Assembly: GCF_003672135.1 (NCBI RefSeq)
Contig: NC_039517.1
Span: forward strand, 11,494,601 to 11,558,600
DNA from: Ooceraea biroi
Taxonomy: Eukaryota; Arthropoda; Insecta; Hymenoptera; Formicidae
Length of the DNA: 64,000 nucleotides
Reading direction: 5' to 3'
A program made the translations under genes and the position numbers. Shown here piece by piece: positions 26,201 through 38,425 of the stretch. The notes under the pieces were generated by a model. That model was not told the DNA's origin and searched no databases. It saw nothing but the letters and a program-made list of their open reading frames with translations. Every line of letters starts with the position of its first letter. Positions within the stretch are counted from its first letter, which is position 1.

Positions 26201-26816
26201 CCCCTTGCCTCTCACGATTTGGGGTGCTTGATTAACGTGAGTCCCCTTTCCTCTCACGATTTAGGATGCTTGATTATCGTGAGTCCCCTTGCCTCTCACG
26301 ATTTGGGGTGCTTGATTATCGTGAGTCCCCTTTCCTCTCACGATTTGGGATGCTTGATTATCGTGAGTCCCCTTGCCTCTTACGGTTTGGGGTGCTTGAT
26401 TAACGCGAGTCCCCTTACCTCTCACGATTTGCGGTGTTTGATTAACGTGAGTCCCCTTCCCTCTCACGATTTGGGGTGCTTGATTAACGTGAGTCCACTT
26501 GCCTCTCACGATTTGGGGTGCTTGATTATCGTTAGTCCTCTTGCCTCTCACGGTTTGGGGTGCTTGATTAACGTGAGTCCCCTTGCCTCTCACGGTTTGG
26601 GGTGCTTGATTAACGCGAGTCCCCTTGCCTCTCACGATTTGGGGTGCTTGATTAACGCGAGTCCCCTTGCCTCTCCCGTTTTGGGGTGCTTGATTATCGT
26701 GAGTCCCCTTGCCTCTCACGGTTTGGGGTGCTTGATTAACGTGAGTCCCCTTGCCTCTCACGATTGGGGATGCTTGATTATCGTGAGTCCCCTTGCCTCT
26801 CACGATTTGGGGTGCT
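20251..26816. repeat. 42-bp minisatellite array, left arm of T2 (~156 units)
   Basis: The consensus unit is built from GATTTGGGGTGCTTGATTA, then TCGTGAGTCCCC, then TTGCCTCTCAC. Main variants are TTATCG/TTAACG, TTGCC/TTTCC, GATTT/GGTTT and a GCTTGCTTAACGCGACTCCC form, mixed in recurring block orders (higher-order repeats). Each unit holds CTCACGAT and ATCGTGAG, an 8-bp inverted repeat around a 15-nt loop. Because 42 is a multiple of 3 and several frames lack stops, very long frames are open on both strands (up to 757 codons). One unit near 22590-22615 has a poly-T insertion. Confidence 0.97.
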
Positions 26817-26851
26817 ACTCGCGACTCATTATTTAGATTGACTGAAACATC

Positions 26852-27925
26852 TTACAACAAATGTTCGAATTGTTGCCCTTGAACTGCTTGGCAATGTGCC
26901 AATCTATGATAAAAACTTGAAACCGAATTCCTGTAAGTTTTCTCTGGTATGGCGTCTATTTCACGGGTTATCCTATTCCGCAAATCATCTAAATCTTGAG
27001 GCTTCGTAGTGTAGACCTTCCCTTTTAAGTACCCCCAAAAGAAATAATCTAGAGGATTCAGGTCTGGAGATCTAGGTGGCCATTCAATGGCACCCCTACG
27101 CCCGAGCCATCTGTCAGGAAATGTTTCGTCCAAATATCGACGAACGTTAACTTCATAATGTGGAGGAGCCCCATCCTGTTGAAAGTAAATGTCATCAAAA
27201 TTACCATCTGCTAAATTCCGTATGGCTAGTATATTTTGTTCTCGAAGCATGTTTTCATACATCTGAGCTGTTAAATTGCCCTCGATGAAAAATGGCCCAA
27301 CTGGTCTACCGTTGAAAATACCAGGCCGCACATTAACTTTTTGGGGATATTGGGTGTGAGTATCTCTCATCCAATGAGGATTATCATCACTCCAATATCT
27401 GCTATTTTGTCTATTTACTTGTCCATTTAACTCAAATGTGGCCTCATCGGAGAAGATAATGTTGTTGAGGAGTAAAGGATCATCGTTAATCATTTGCATC
27501 ATAATTTCACAAAACTCCACTCGTTTGTCAAAGTCATCTTCAGATAGTTCCTGAACCAAACGGATTTTATATGGATGCCATTTGTTGAGCTTTAGAAGTT
27601 TATGTACAGATCCAACCCCAATTTTGCTCTTGTGAAACGCGAGGTATGCAATAATGAGGATCTTCGACGAATGACTGTAAGACACTTAACGTTTTTTCAT
27701 CATTCGTTGCTGACTTAGGTCTACCAGGTTTTTCACGATCTTTAACAGTACCAGTTTCCTCAAACGTTGAATTGTACGTACAACAGTACTTTTGGAGTTG
27801 GGATTTTCCTCTACTCTGAAAGTTTCATTAAATAGTCACAATACCTGCCTATAACCTCTTTGTAGATCACCCCACCCTCGCATTATTAACAGAGATATTC
27901 GTTCTCGCTCAGTGAGGTGTGCCAT
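26852..27925 (-). pseudogene. Broken IS630/mariner-type transposase (T2)
   Basis: The first ATG is at 27925 (M-A-H-L-T-E-R-E-R). The N-terminal helix-turn-helix half is interrupted by a TGA near 27845 and by frameshifts near 27760 and 27680. A linker of the K-P-G-R-P type is readable in an alternate frame. From 27685 a 277-codon frame is intact: S-D-E-A-T-F (first Asp), V-N-R-Q-N-S-R-Y-W, Q-Q-D-G-A-P-P-H (second Asp) and S-P-D-L-N-P-L-D-Y-F-F-W-G (third acid). There are 41 residues between the second and third acids by my count. The catalytic core is therefore nearly complete, but the DNA-binding half is broken. It shares architecture with the T1 transposase. Confidence 0.88.
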
Positions 27926-28200
27926 GTTTGAGTTAACTACCTATTTGAACTCAGAAAATGAACTAAATTATGAGTGAACAGGGGAGTTATGCTCAGTTTC
28001 AATAGTTAACTAAATAATTGCGACAATTCAATAAATCATTAAAGAACCCTCTAGATATCATATAAAACATGGCTAAATAGTACATTACGATACAAGTGCG
28101 GAGAAATTAGAATTCGCCCAAATCTCGGAAGTTGGACGCATGAGTCAAAGACGAGTGCGGCCATTTGCATTGTTCACTCATGTTCTTGCCACTCACGTTC

Positions 28201-28665
28201 AATCGTGAGATGCAAGGGACTCACGTTAATCAAGCACCCCAAATCGTGAGAGGCAAGGGGACTCACGTTAATCAAGCACCCCAAATCGTGAGAGGCAAGG
28301 GGTCTCACGATAATCAAGCACCCCAAACCGTGAGAGGCAAGGGGACTCACGATAATCAAGCACCCCAAATCGTGAGAGGCAAGGGGACTCACGTTAATCA
28401 AGCACCCCAAACCGTGAGAGGCAAGGGGTCTCACGATAATCAAGCACCCCAAACCGTGAGAGGCAAGGGGACTCACGTTAATCAAGCACCCCAAATCGTG
28501 AGAGGCAAGGGGACTCACGTTAATCAAGCACCCCAAATCGTGAGAGGCAAGGGGACTCACGTTAATCAAGCACCCCAAATCGTGAGAGGCAAGGGGTCTC
28601 ACGATAATCAAGCACCCCAAATCGTGAGAGGCAAGGGGTCTCACGATAATCAAGCACCCCAAGGG
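28201..28665. repeat. 42-bp minisatellite array, right arm of T2 (~11 units)
   Basis: Reverse-complement orientation of the left array (units contain GTGAGAGGCAAGGGG and AATCAAGCACCCCAAA). About 11 units against about 156 on the left, so the two arms have expanded independently. A 190-codon frame through it is a by-product of the 42-bp period. Confidence 0.96.
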
Positions 28666-29035
28666 GGCAGATTCTCACCACGTCCACGTTCGTTGTCCCT
28701 GGATAAGACTAAGAGTGAGAGAAACCAACAACTGTGATTTGATAAAGGTCAAAAGGCTTGAAGATCAGCCTTGGATGTCATTTTGACCATCACAAGATTA
28801 CATATCTGAACGTAAAATTTCCCGCTCTTTCCAAATCCGGGGTCAACAATAGCAATTCCCATTTAAAAAACGCAAATTGACCTTCAAATAACCTTCAAGG
28901 TCGAGATCACGGTCAAATTTGAGGTCACAAAAGAACAGAACTTTATGCACCATAAAACTTTTGTTCGGGTCATTTTTCCCTATGATGCATAGATTCTGAG
29001 ATAGGGGGTGGATCCGTTACTTTTCAAAAGCCCTG
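28666..29035. repeat. T2 right outer inverted repeat
   Basis: Inverted match of 19881-20250, ending AAAAGCCCTG|TA. Confidence 0.92.
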
Positions 29036-29160
29036 TATATTAATATATATACATTGTATAATTTAAAGACATTTTGTTTGAACAAAGGCATTAATTGAAG
29101 ACGGTCCTCGAATTATATATTCTATATATGACGGATATGTCCTCAAATTATACAATTACC

Positions 29161-29248
29161 ATATATGACAAAAATTCTTAAATTATACGATCGATAGTTA
29201 TAGATATAAACATTGATCGTATAATTTAAGGACATTTTTGTCATATAT
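29161..29248. repeat. Short hairpin, ~34-bp arms
   Basis: ATATATGACAAAAATTCTTA ... ACGATC at 29161-29192 pairs with GATCGT ... GACATTTTTGTCATATAT at 29215-29248 around a loop of about 20 nt. Nearby shorter copies (CTCAAATTATAC) suggest an A+T-rich MITE remnant. Confidence 0.65.
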
Positions 29249-31072
29249 TTGTTTATATAAATATATGTGATGGAGATATACTCAAATTATATAATCGATA
29301 TTATATTTCCAAACGCAGTATTTTATCTTGTAACTTATCAAGAACAAATTTATAGAATTTAAACATAATTTTATTGTTTTTTGTTGGACGAAAGTTTGTA
29401 TCTACATTTCTGGGAAAGATTGAACATCGTGAATTATTATTTAAACTTCATCAATTTTCTAGATGCATAACTTTTTGAGATAGTTATTATATTTATGTAT
29501 GATATAATTATTAAATATTATTATTATTTTAACTATTATTTTATAATAGTTAAAAACAAACATTTTTATCAGATAATTACCGTTAAATCAAAATTTCCAT
29601 TATTATTCTTTGAAAAACCATTTTTGAAGTATTTGTTATACGCAAATGTGGAGTCTTAAAATATATGTTTAGTATAAATATGTATACAGAATATCTCATT
29701 TTCATGTATGATATACTTGATTATCTGACGGTCCGAAAAAGCAGGTAATTTTCGGATGCGGATTATAAAACAACTAAACATTCAATTAAGTTGTGGTTTG
29801 GTAATTAATTTTACTATGTTATAAACTAATAAAAACAATAATAAAGATTAAAAAAGGATGATCCATAAACGTCATCAGAGGCCGCTGATGGTGTTTTTTT
29901 ACAGAAGGTCAAATGGTGTACCTCATAACTCAATTTTATCTGAGACTAAAAACAAAATTTTTTCATTAATTATACTTCAATGCCTAAGCATTAACGGAGT
30001 CATTTTTTAATTATTTGAAAATTCACTGAATAACAAAGTTTTGAAAAAAACATGTCGATTTTCGCAAAAAAGTTTTTCACTATTTTGTTCATAAATCCCA
30101 CAAAAAACTTTTTTTACAAATTAACGGACGTTAATGCTTAGAGAATATAATAATAATAATAACAAAGATATCTGCAAAAATTTATTGCAATCGTATCAAT
30201 ACAGATTGAGAAATCATGTACACCGTTTTAAAAAGTGTTGTTTTGAAAAAAACGCGTGTACAGTTTAGAAATGCATTTTTTCTGTGTTATAGAGCATTAT
30301 TTCCTCTTACTACTTATCTGCCATGCCTGCTTCATACATTGAATGCTTCTGCTTCAAATGCAGCCTTTTCAAAGTTTTGAAATAATTTATACACTCATGT
30401 AACCCCTTAAGCTCATACCAAGACTACTTTGAAAATTTTTACTTAAAATGTTTTGTTTTAATTGCATATTCCTATAACTTTGAGACTTGAGAGTTTTCCA
30501 AAACACTATAATACAATTATTTTCCGTTAATTACTTTCCGAAATATATTATGAGGCTTGAATGTTAATAAATATCACTAGCATTACCATTATTCGAGATG
30601 TACCGCATAGAGGCTTCCTTATCAGATACATTTCTGCATGTATGTGTGAGTTAGAGATAGAGTCACAGGACAGAGACAGGAAAGGGAGTGAGAGAGGAAG
30701 AAAGAGAGAGAGAGAGAAGAGAGAGGACTAGAGCTATCAATACAAAAATATAACTTTATTTAAATTGTGACATTTGTTTCTTAAACTTATAATAATAATT
30801 CACATTAAAATCTAAGTAGAAATTAATTAGATTACTGAATTAAGTAAAATATATCTATTTTAAAAAAATAATCTATTTAAAAAAAAACTATAAAAGAGTA
30901 TATTTGCGCAACAATTATAATGAATACTTCTCATTACTTTAGTAATTAATCTTTTTTGTTATACATGTATATATACAGGGTGGAGCAATAACTATTACCA
31001 CCTTAAATATCTTCTAATTTATAAGGTCCAGAGGAAAATTTATGTAATCAAAATTACACGGTACGAAGGGGG
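29249..31072. other. A+T-rich intergenic; GA-rich run and solo terminal-repeat-like motif
   Basis: No supported gene. A GAGA-rich stretch lies at about 30655-30730. At 30974 TA is followed by CAGGGTGGAGCAATAACTA, which resembles a mariner-type end without a visible partner. Confidence 0.45.
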
Positions 31073-32930
31073 CTAACATATGGCGATAATAATTTTTGTC
31101 CTGGTGGAAGCGCTTCGAAGATAAGAATCAGTATTATCGCTATTATTCTTACAAAGATCATCGTTATCAGTCAATATATCTTCTGTTCGCACGTTGCTGT
31201 CTTTGATACTAATTTGATCACATTCTTCATTTTTGTCTTCATTCTCATCATTGTTGTCTTCATTCTCATCATTGTTATCTTCATTCTCATCATTGCCTAT
31301 TGCAGCTTGCAACAAACGAGATACTTCTGTCATGTCAATCAATTAGGGACTCGATACACATCTTTGTGGATTTGTTTGTCATGACCCATGAAATTTGCTA
31401 AATCAGAAACCTGATTTTCCTCCACTCGCAGCATAGCAGTATACGTAGCAATATGCTTTCGAAGCATAGTACCTCGTAAACCGGCAGGAATCGAAGCACC
31501 ACACTCATTAGCAAACTTTCGCATTATAGGACAAGCTCTAACGTAACCTTTTTTTGGAGAATTTACTCGAGGCACAGCAAAGACATATTTATTTGTTGAG
31601 TTTACTGCAGCTTCAGAACGATATTTAAGTAAAGTATCAATGTACGAAACCAAAAAGTTATGTAATAGTACTGGAACAGTTCTTCTTAGTTTGCCTCGTA
31701 TAGTTAATCGAATAAATTGCTTGGCTTGTCTTTGAGACTCTTCTGAAATATTATTAAATATATCAGGATTAAAGATTTTATCAATTGTCTCTTGATTTTC
31801 ATAGTTTTCAATTGAGAGTCTTTCAATTTCACCGGCTCTTCGTCGATTAAACATCTGGACAAGAATAAGACTGCCTTCTATTAACTTTTTCCATGCATTA
31901 AGATCAAATTTTTTCTGAAGAATTTCCATGGCTTCCTCACATAAATTTTTTGTATAGTTATACAATTTTTGGATGTCTGATTTTGATGGAAAGAATAATC
32001 TGTTTTTTTTCGGCGTTTATTTGTTTGATCCTCTATAACTTTTTTATTAAATTGTCACTGCGTAATCATCATCAAATAGTATCATAAAGTTATCAAGAGC
32101 TTTTTTTCCATTAGAATCTTCTCGCTTAACATATTCAGCAGCTTGTATACGAGCACATTTTTTCAACATTGTCCCCAGAGTAGTTGCATCATAAGGTGTT
32201 TGAAAAAATCAATGAGTTTGAGTCATAATTTGCACATATTTTAACTGCTTTTTATAACATCATCATAATATTGAGGATGGAAAATGGACACAAAGTCAGT
32301 TATATTCTTGTTAATTTCTTTGATTGTCAATTTGAAGCGACCAAGAAAACGTAGATGATTTCTAATCATATCATACTGATGAGGAAGTGTGTACGTGTTG
32401 CATAATTTATTTCCGAATAAGATCAAAAGTTCGTCATATTTAATCGATCTTGAAACATCATCTCTCAATGATGGAAAAATTTTTCGACGCATCATATTGT
32501 TAGCGCGACAATGTATATATCCCATTAATCGTTTTCCTTTTACAAGTAGACCCTTTTTACCTTTTTCGTGAGTTGGATCACAATTTTTGGAATGCATTCT
32601 CAAAGTCTTTTTAGAAAAAAATCCTTTGCAATGATTACAACATACATAGCTTCCAGCGGTATTTTTAACTTTTGCTTGAGAACGTCGACAAGTTATAAGA
32701 ACTCCCGTATTTAAATTGGTATCAGTGTTATGGAGATAATTTCCATATTTCCGAATTTTGTCAATAATTTTACGTCGTTCTGGATTACCTTTTGGAAAGT
32801 GTATAAATTTCTGGACATCTGGTACATTTTTATGTTTCAGTTCTAAATGCCGAGCAAATTTTTTTTGCAGTTTTTTACAATATGGGCAAAAAATATTGTT
32901 TTCAATGAATAGCCTGCATTTTCGTTTTTT
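31073..32930 (-). pseudogene. Zinc-finger plus tyrosine-recombinase protein (Crypton-like), decayed
   Basis: From the gap edge downward, an N-terminal frame (32930-32241) carries two zinc-finger-like motifs: C-P-Y-C with H-x4-H spacing, and C-x2-C ... H-x4-C. About 270 bp with stops and shifts follow. A 208-codon frame (31965-31339) has the marks of a tyrosine recombinase: box I Arg in N-R-R-R-A-G-E-I, a box II-like L-R-K-H-I-A-T, then M-G-H and the nucleophile candidate in D-V-Y-R. A one-base frameshift at about 31340 leads into an acidic tail with three N-D-E-N-E-D repeats (31342-31073). Crypton transposons and some domesticated insect proteins combine such parts. The start lies in or beyond the N gap. 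Breaks might be real or assembly errors. Confidence 0.6.
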
Positions 32931-33030
32931 NNNNNNNNNNNNNNNNNNNNNNNNNNNNNNNNNNNNNNNNNNNNNNNNNNNNNNNNNNNNNNNNNNNNNN
33001 NNNNNNNNNNNNNNNNNNNNNNNNNNNNNN
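32931..33030. other. Scaffold gap (100 N)
   Basis: Exactly 100 N. The minus-strand recombinase remnant on its left and the plus-strand retroelement integrase on its right are unrelated, so frames spanning the gap are artefacts. Confidence 0.99.
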
Positions 33031-33770
33031 AAGAGAGGAGATACTTTACATGAAGCTACTTCATTAACAATAGCTGATGCTTTTATTAACATTTTATTTG
33101 TTTGTATGGAAACACATGGCCTAAAGTAAATTTTAATCGGGATCAAGGTGCTAATTTTTTGTCTTCTTTAATTGAGAATATACAAGAGAAATTAATATCA
33201 GACATTTGAAAACTACATGCTTACCATCCCAATTAAATGGATCTATTAGAGCGAATCACGGACCACTGTTAATAGAATATCTTAAGTTATACATTTCAGT
33301 TAGAGACAATGAATAGGACGAATCATACCTATGGCTTATGTTTGCTTATAATACGAGTGTACAGTAGAGTACTCTACTCTTCCCCATTTCAAGTTAGTAT
33401 GCGGGCGAATACCTGTACCTCCCAAGCTCTTGTTGTTCCAAGATGGAAGAAACTGGATATATAATATTGCGAATTATTACAATTTTGTTCATAAGTTAAA
33501 CGAAATACAGGAAATGGCAGACAAAATTTTATACAATTCAAAAGAACGAAGCAGCGATATTATGACAGACAAGTGCGCCTATATGATTTTAAGGAGGGGT
33601 AACGTCTTTTTGATTGAAATGAACCACGTAAAGGAAAAATTGCTGGAGGTGCATTATACCGGACTTATGCAATCTTGGAAATATTACCACCCATATTTAA
33701 TGCAAAAATTTGTTTCAAATCAACCCCGAGTAGTCCATATGGACACACTCAAAGATATCCATGTATGATC
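33031..33770 (+). pseudogene. Ty3/gypsy-like integrase remnant
   Basis: Begins inside the integrase core right after the gap (S-L-T-I-A-D-A-F). A D-Q-G-A-N-F-L-S-S-L motif carries the second catalytic Asp (about 33140-33170). The following region (A-Y-H-P / E-R type, about 33205-33260) is spread over several frames, and M-F-A-Y-N-T appears near 33335-33355. A C-terminal frame (33430-33768) keeps G-N-V-F-L-I and ends R-V-V-H-M-D, typical of the end of gypsy/errantivirus-type integrases. There are at least four frameshifts or stops. Reverse transcriptase, if present, would lie in or beyond the gap. Some indels could be assembly errors. Confidence 0.75.
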
Positions 33771-36700
33771 CTGGATGAGCCCGTAATTATTTGTATGTTT
33801 CAGGATTAAAGACTTGAGCAGAGCTCCAAGACATAGACGCTGGCTAATCGTCAGTTTTTTCATCGCACAATCACGTGAGGCATCACGATAGCTGACTTCA
33901 AACATTTGTTTATTAATAATAAGGCATTTTATTAATCATAAGGCATTAACAACAGTTAGGATTAACTAATTCAATAAAGTAAAGCTTTTATTGTATGGAA
34001 ATTAAGGCACGAGCGGTACTAGAACTCGCTCTAACTATTAGAATATCTTCAAAGACGTTTCAAATAGCTACTTGCGTTTCAGTACCTCAGGTCTTGTACG
34101 ATTTCTCAGATACCAATGGTACTGTTTTTTTGCTATAATAGATATCCACCATGTATTTAATAACTTATTATATGTCCATATATATAAGTCGGTCACGAGT
34201 TAGTTATAGGAACTATAAACCACAGGTTTTTGTGTGAATTATGTACGTAACTTTATTAACATATTCGCGCCAATTCAAAATTGTGCATACTGCAACGAAT
34301 ACTTACAGCACTCACTGAACAGTTAACGGGCAAATAAACGAAGGATTTTATGATATACCCTCTACTGTGGTACGTTTGGGTAGAATACGAGAATCCAGCT
34401 ATATCCTCTTAGGATGGGGTAGACAAAAAAAAAATAAATAAAAAAGAAAAATCTAGTTTTTGCAATGCAGAGCTATTAACCCTAACGTGGCTTGATAATC
34501 CATCTATTTGAAATATGACATTGTGTATTCAGAATTAGTTATTTTATAAACATATTATACGGGAGATATTAAGTTTGTGCCGCTTGTATTTACATATATC
34601 CCAGATGATGGATTTTCAGCTTACGATTTTTCAACACGGATTAATATTAAACCAACGCAATTCCGTTTAGTTTTGCGTAACTGCTTGCTCGGATTGTGGA
34701 AAGATTATTCGTTTCATATACACATTTCTGCGGAACGGATGTTTTGAATGACTAATTATTAAATGACTTTTTTTCAGATATAACTTAAATTGTACTTACT
34801 CAAATTTTGGATTATGTAATAATCCAACTTTAATTAATCAATATGAGTTCCGTAGTAAATGCTAATTTTCCTTATATTGATTAAACTTTGTAAAAGGGGA
34901 TAAAATATGGGCAATTAGTACTAATACATGTCATCATTTAATATAAGAATAATTAAGGCTAGTATAATGAATAATCATCGCAGTCTAGGAAGACTTTTTA
35001 GACCGCTTAGTGTTAAATTCATTGCAAAATGGCTAGTTTATATTAATGGGGTTTTTTGTACATCGAGTTAACACGACATTTATATTGTATTGTCCTGTTT
35101 TAGTAAGGAAGCAAGCACTAGTATTTTGAAATTAATTATTACCATTACATGCCCAGCGGGATTTCCGTAGCGTTTAGGAACCTGCGTAAGTTGCATACGA
35201 GCAACTTTGTCAGAAACGACCCATGAGTTTATTGTATTGATTCATTGCATAGAGTATTATAGAGAACTTTTGGGACAGTGAATACTAAATAGATTGGATA
35301 TGTCAAACACAGAATTTTTTGGAATAATCACATACACGAAAACTTTGAATATCTAAACCTAAGTTGGAAATTATAATATATGAAATACAATGGCGGAAGT
35401 TTAATTTGGTTTATTATGTGTATCGGAGTTTAATCGAGTTCTGAGTGATACAAGATCGGAATATTATTGCGTATTTGTTGGACATTCATAATTATTTTTA
35501 CCCATGCATTTCATATTGGAAACTTCGGTGGCCCTATTTGGAAGGAGATATTTCAGACTATCTTACATTTATTTTAGCAAATTGTTTTAAGTTCAATTGA
35601 ATTTTTCGTGTGCCATGTGTAACATAATTTATCCCGATATTGTGTATGATAGATTCATATGTGGAAAGATGTTGACTTAAAAATTTAGGAATTTAAGAAC
35701 ACGAGGCCAATACAAGATTCAGATTTGTTAACGTACTTGTTTATGTTATTAATTTGAAAATAATGAGGCTACCACCTCATGCGTATCAGGTTGAAAGATA
35801 TGGTCACACCAACGAATTATTGGCAATATTTTTAAGTCTGAATAATTGTTACATTTGTCTCAGTAGAACAATGAAGCCGTTATCTAGGAATTATGTTATT
35901 CTGTATTAATCCCATTCAACCTACGGACTCTCATTGGATTCGATTGTGGAGGTCAGTCATTAATGTATCCGTATCATTGCTCGGTGTCAGAAGAACTGTG
36001 AACTTAAGCACAATCGTTAAATACATCTGACACACACATCAGTTACTAACAAACTCCGCGGGAATATAATTAACGTGGAAGTGATCCAGTGCAAAGTGAA
36101 ATATCGCGAGTGAATACAGTACTGTGGAATGCAATTAGCCTAATCAAAGTGTGTCCCAATGCACGACTATGAGTACCTACAGGAAAGTTTCCAGAGTCAT
36201 ATGTGCTACCACTGCTTTTTCAGAAGGACTTCTCCATAGGACTGGGAGGTAATCTGTACCAAACTGAAGGCCTAATACTACCAACCGGTTCACAGCATCC
36301 TGCTGTGCTCGGAAGATAAACCATGATGGACACTGCAAGGGTACACATTCTGCCGGACCTTACGGGACTTGGCACAACGTCCGGTAGTAGATGGCACTTG
36401 TACGGATTATCATATAAGTATCCTATGTTCCTGTGCACCTAAATTCTGGAAAAGTAATGCTAAGATCAGGAACTGTCTGCATCACTGAGCTTGACGGTTT
36501 TTGGCATCGATTTGAGCGATGGATATTCATTTGGAACGCGGATGTCCCAATCGTCTTGCAATTTCCACCAGTCAACGTACTGTATTGAAGGCTATTCGGC
36601 AGTTAAATGAATGGATAGATTGGATACGCATTCCATCAGACTATTTTATATCCTCTTGTCAGTCGATACAACTTTGCCTTGACATGCAGGAGGAAGTCAA

Positions 36701-38022
36701 GCCCGTGTGTGATACACTCTACTCACCGACGGAGCATTCCTTAAACTATTTTTATCTTGGAGGCATGAAAAGGGAACCACCTTTCGCGGAGCGAGGAGAC
36801 ATCCCTGGTGTTGAGACCTCGATATTTTCACGCTACAGTCAACTCTAAATTCTTGTGTAACGTAGAAAACATATACGACATCAGATGATCATCGTTTGTA
36901 TCGTGACGTTATTTCAACAACGTTGCGATGTGTGGAAAATGGAAGTGTTATAAACACATCTGTCATTCGCCTACTGCTTCAGCAGTACGAAATTCAGCTT
37001 ATGCGTGGCTCATGAAAGGATTACCAGGTTACATGGCCGTCACTGCAGGGGAAGCCGTCATGTCATCAAGTGTAGTCCAGTGGACGTCATCGTAACGCCG
37101 CACTAAGGAATGTTATATTGACTAACCGGTTACAGTATCGCAAACACTTCCCTCTTTATTCACAACCAAAATCACACGTGCTTGACCAAGAGGGAACAAT
37201 ATCGAGATGTGGCTACGAAATTGCCAACTCCTTTAATCGATGAGGAGGTACATGGGAATTTGAACTTTATTCGGAGCACGTGTTTGCAGAACATCGTTTG
37301 CCATGCAGTTACAAATCCTATGACTAGTATGTCATGGTAATTATTTAACGCCGGGGCCACTAGCTCTTCCAGCGGAATATCTTCCCGGCGGATCTTGATA
37401 AAATCAGGTACATATAATGTTCCCTGCTGAAAAAGCCAGCGTTCCTTAACAGCATCGCTCGAGGATGACTCGGACACGGTCATGGCCTGACTATACCAAT
37501 GTCCATTTACCAACTTTTGGTAGTGAATGCATTTCATTAACAAATTGTCTGAGTCAACTGGGCTTAAAAACGGATTCTGGGGGGATTTCATCACTATTGG
37601 ATAGTCCACAGCAGGAGTTTGGAGTATATTAGTAGTTACGGACTAATCAAAGCTAGCCATCTGAATCGATGATTACATGTGTTATGGCTCTACATTCAGC
37701 CTACGGACTTGCAGTCTGTAACGTGCTTAGGACTTATCTGGAGCCCTTGACTCATCTGCTACTCTCGTTGGGCCAGAGGTAGCATGCCACAACGCAGCCA
37801 CAACGTGATTTGGACGAGCGATCCCTGAGGAAACATACGATTCAATCAGAACTGTGGAACCAGTAGTTATCTTCAGTCTTTGGTCGCAGAAGCAACCCTA
37901 GCAATGCAGCCAACTTCGTCGCAGGGTGACATGACAGTGAAACCATTGTATTACACTGACTTTACAACGTTGCGTGAATATTAGACCATTCCCTCGATCT
38001 GCATCGAAGTCTTAAACTAATA
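33771..38022. other. Unrecognised, decayed sequence after the integrase remnant
   Basis: Short interrupted frames occur on both strands, the longest at 36519-36848 (+) and 37172-37609 (-). None shows a domain I recognise. By position this could include the 3' part of the retroelement (an env-like gene or a 3' LTR), but I cannot support that from motifs. Confidence 0.35.
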
Positions 38023-38392
38023 TGTGACGTCCTGACGTCACCTCACACCCATTTTTAATTTTTTTATTTGCAATATTAATTATTAATGTATAACCCTGTT
38101 AGTATTTTTGAGCCCATCGAATAATTACCATTTTTGCTTCACTACTTATTATTAACCACAGGCTTGCGTACAGTAGCTGTTATTAGTCTACCCAAGAATA
38201 TTATTTACTTAGCAATAACGACACATTTATTATGTTAAAAGCTTTAGCTTGATACTAGTTTTAATATAAAAATATATAAGTAATAATAGTATACATATAT
38301 AAAGGGAAAAAAAATATTATAACACAAAACAATATATATGTACAACTTAGTTATTATGCTTTATGATAGATTTATTAATTAATTTAGTCACG

Positions 38393-38425
<33 letters not shown>

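Larger units (their letters stand above)
19881..29035 (-). mobile_element. IS630/Tc1/mariner-type element T2 (9,155 bp) with minisatellite-filled inverted repeats
   Basis: Flanked by TA at 19879-19880 and 29036-29037. Outer ends are CAGGGCATTCGAAAAGTAAC and GTTACTTTTCAAAAGCCCTG. The outer inverted repeats (19881-20250 and 28666-29035, about 370 bp each) match closely in inverted orientation. Each is followed inward by a tandem array of the same 42-bp unit in mirror orientation: about 156 units on the left and about 11 on the right. The single-copy interior (26817-28200) holds a broken transposase on the minus strand. The overall plan is that of T1, but with the subterminal units massively expanded on one side. 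Confidence 0.92.

Noticed and set aside
20251..26816. CRISPR-like appearance of the array
   Set aside because: Units are contiguous, with no unique spacers, and lie inside a eukaryotic transposon's inverted repeat.
32241..33146. 301-codon minus frame and 123-codon plus frame across the N gap
   Set aside because: Both cross 100 N. The sequence right of the gap is plus-strand integrase, so the minus frame there is not coding.
36220..37609. Possible env-like gene downstream of the integrase remnant
   Set aside because: Frames are short and interrupted on both strands, and I could identify no signal peptide, furin-like site or membrane segment to support it.
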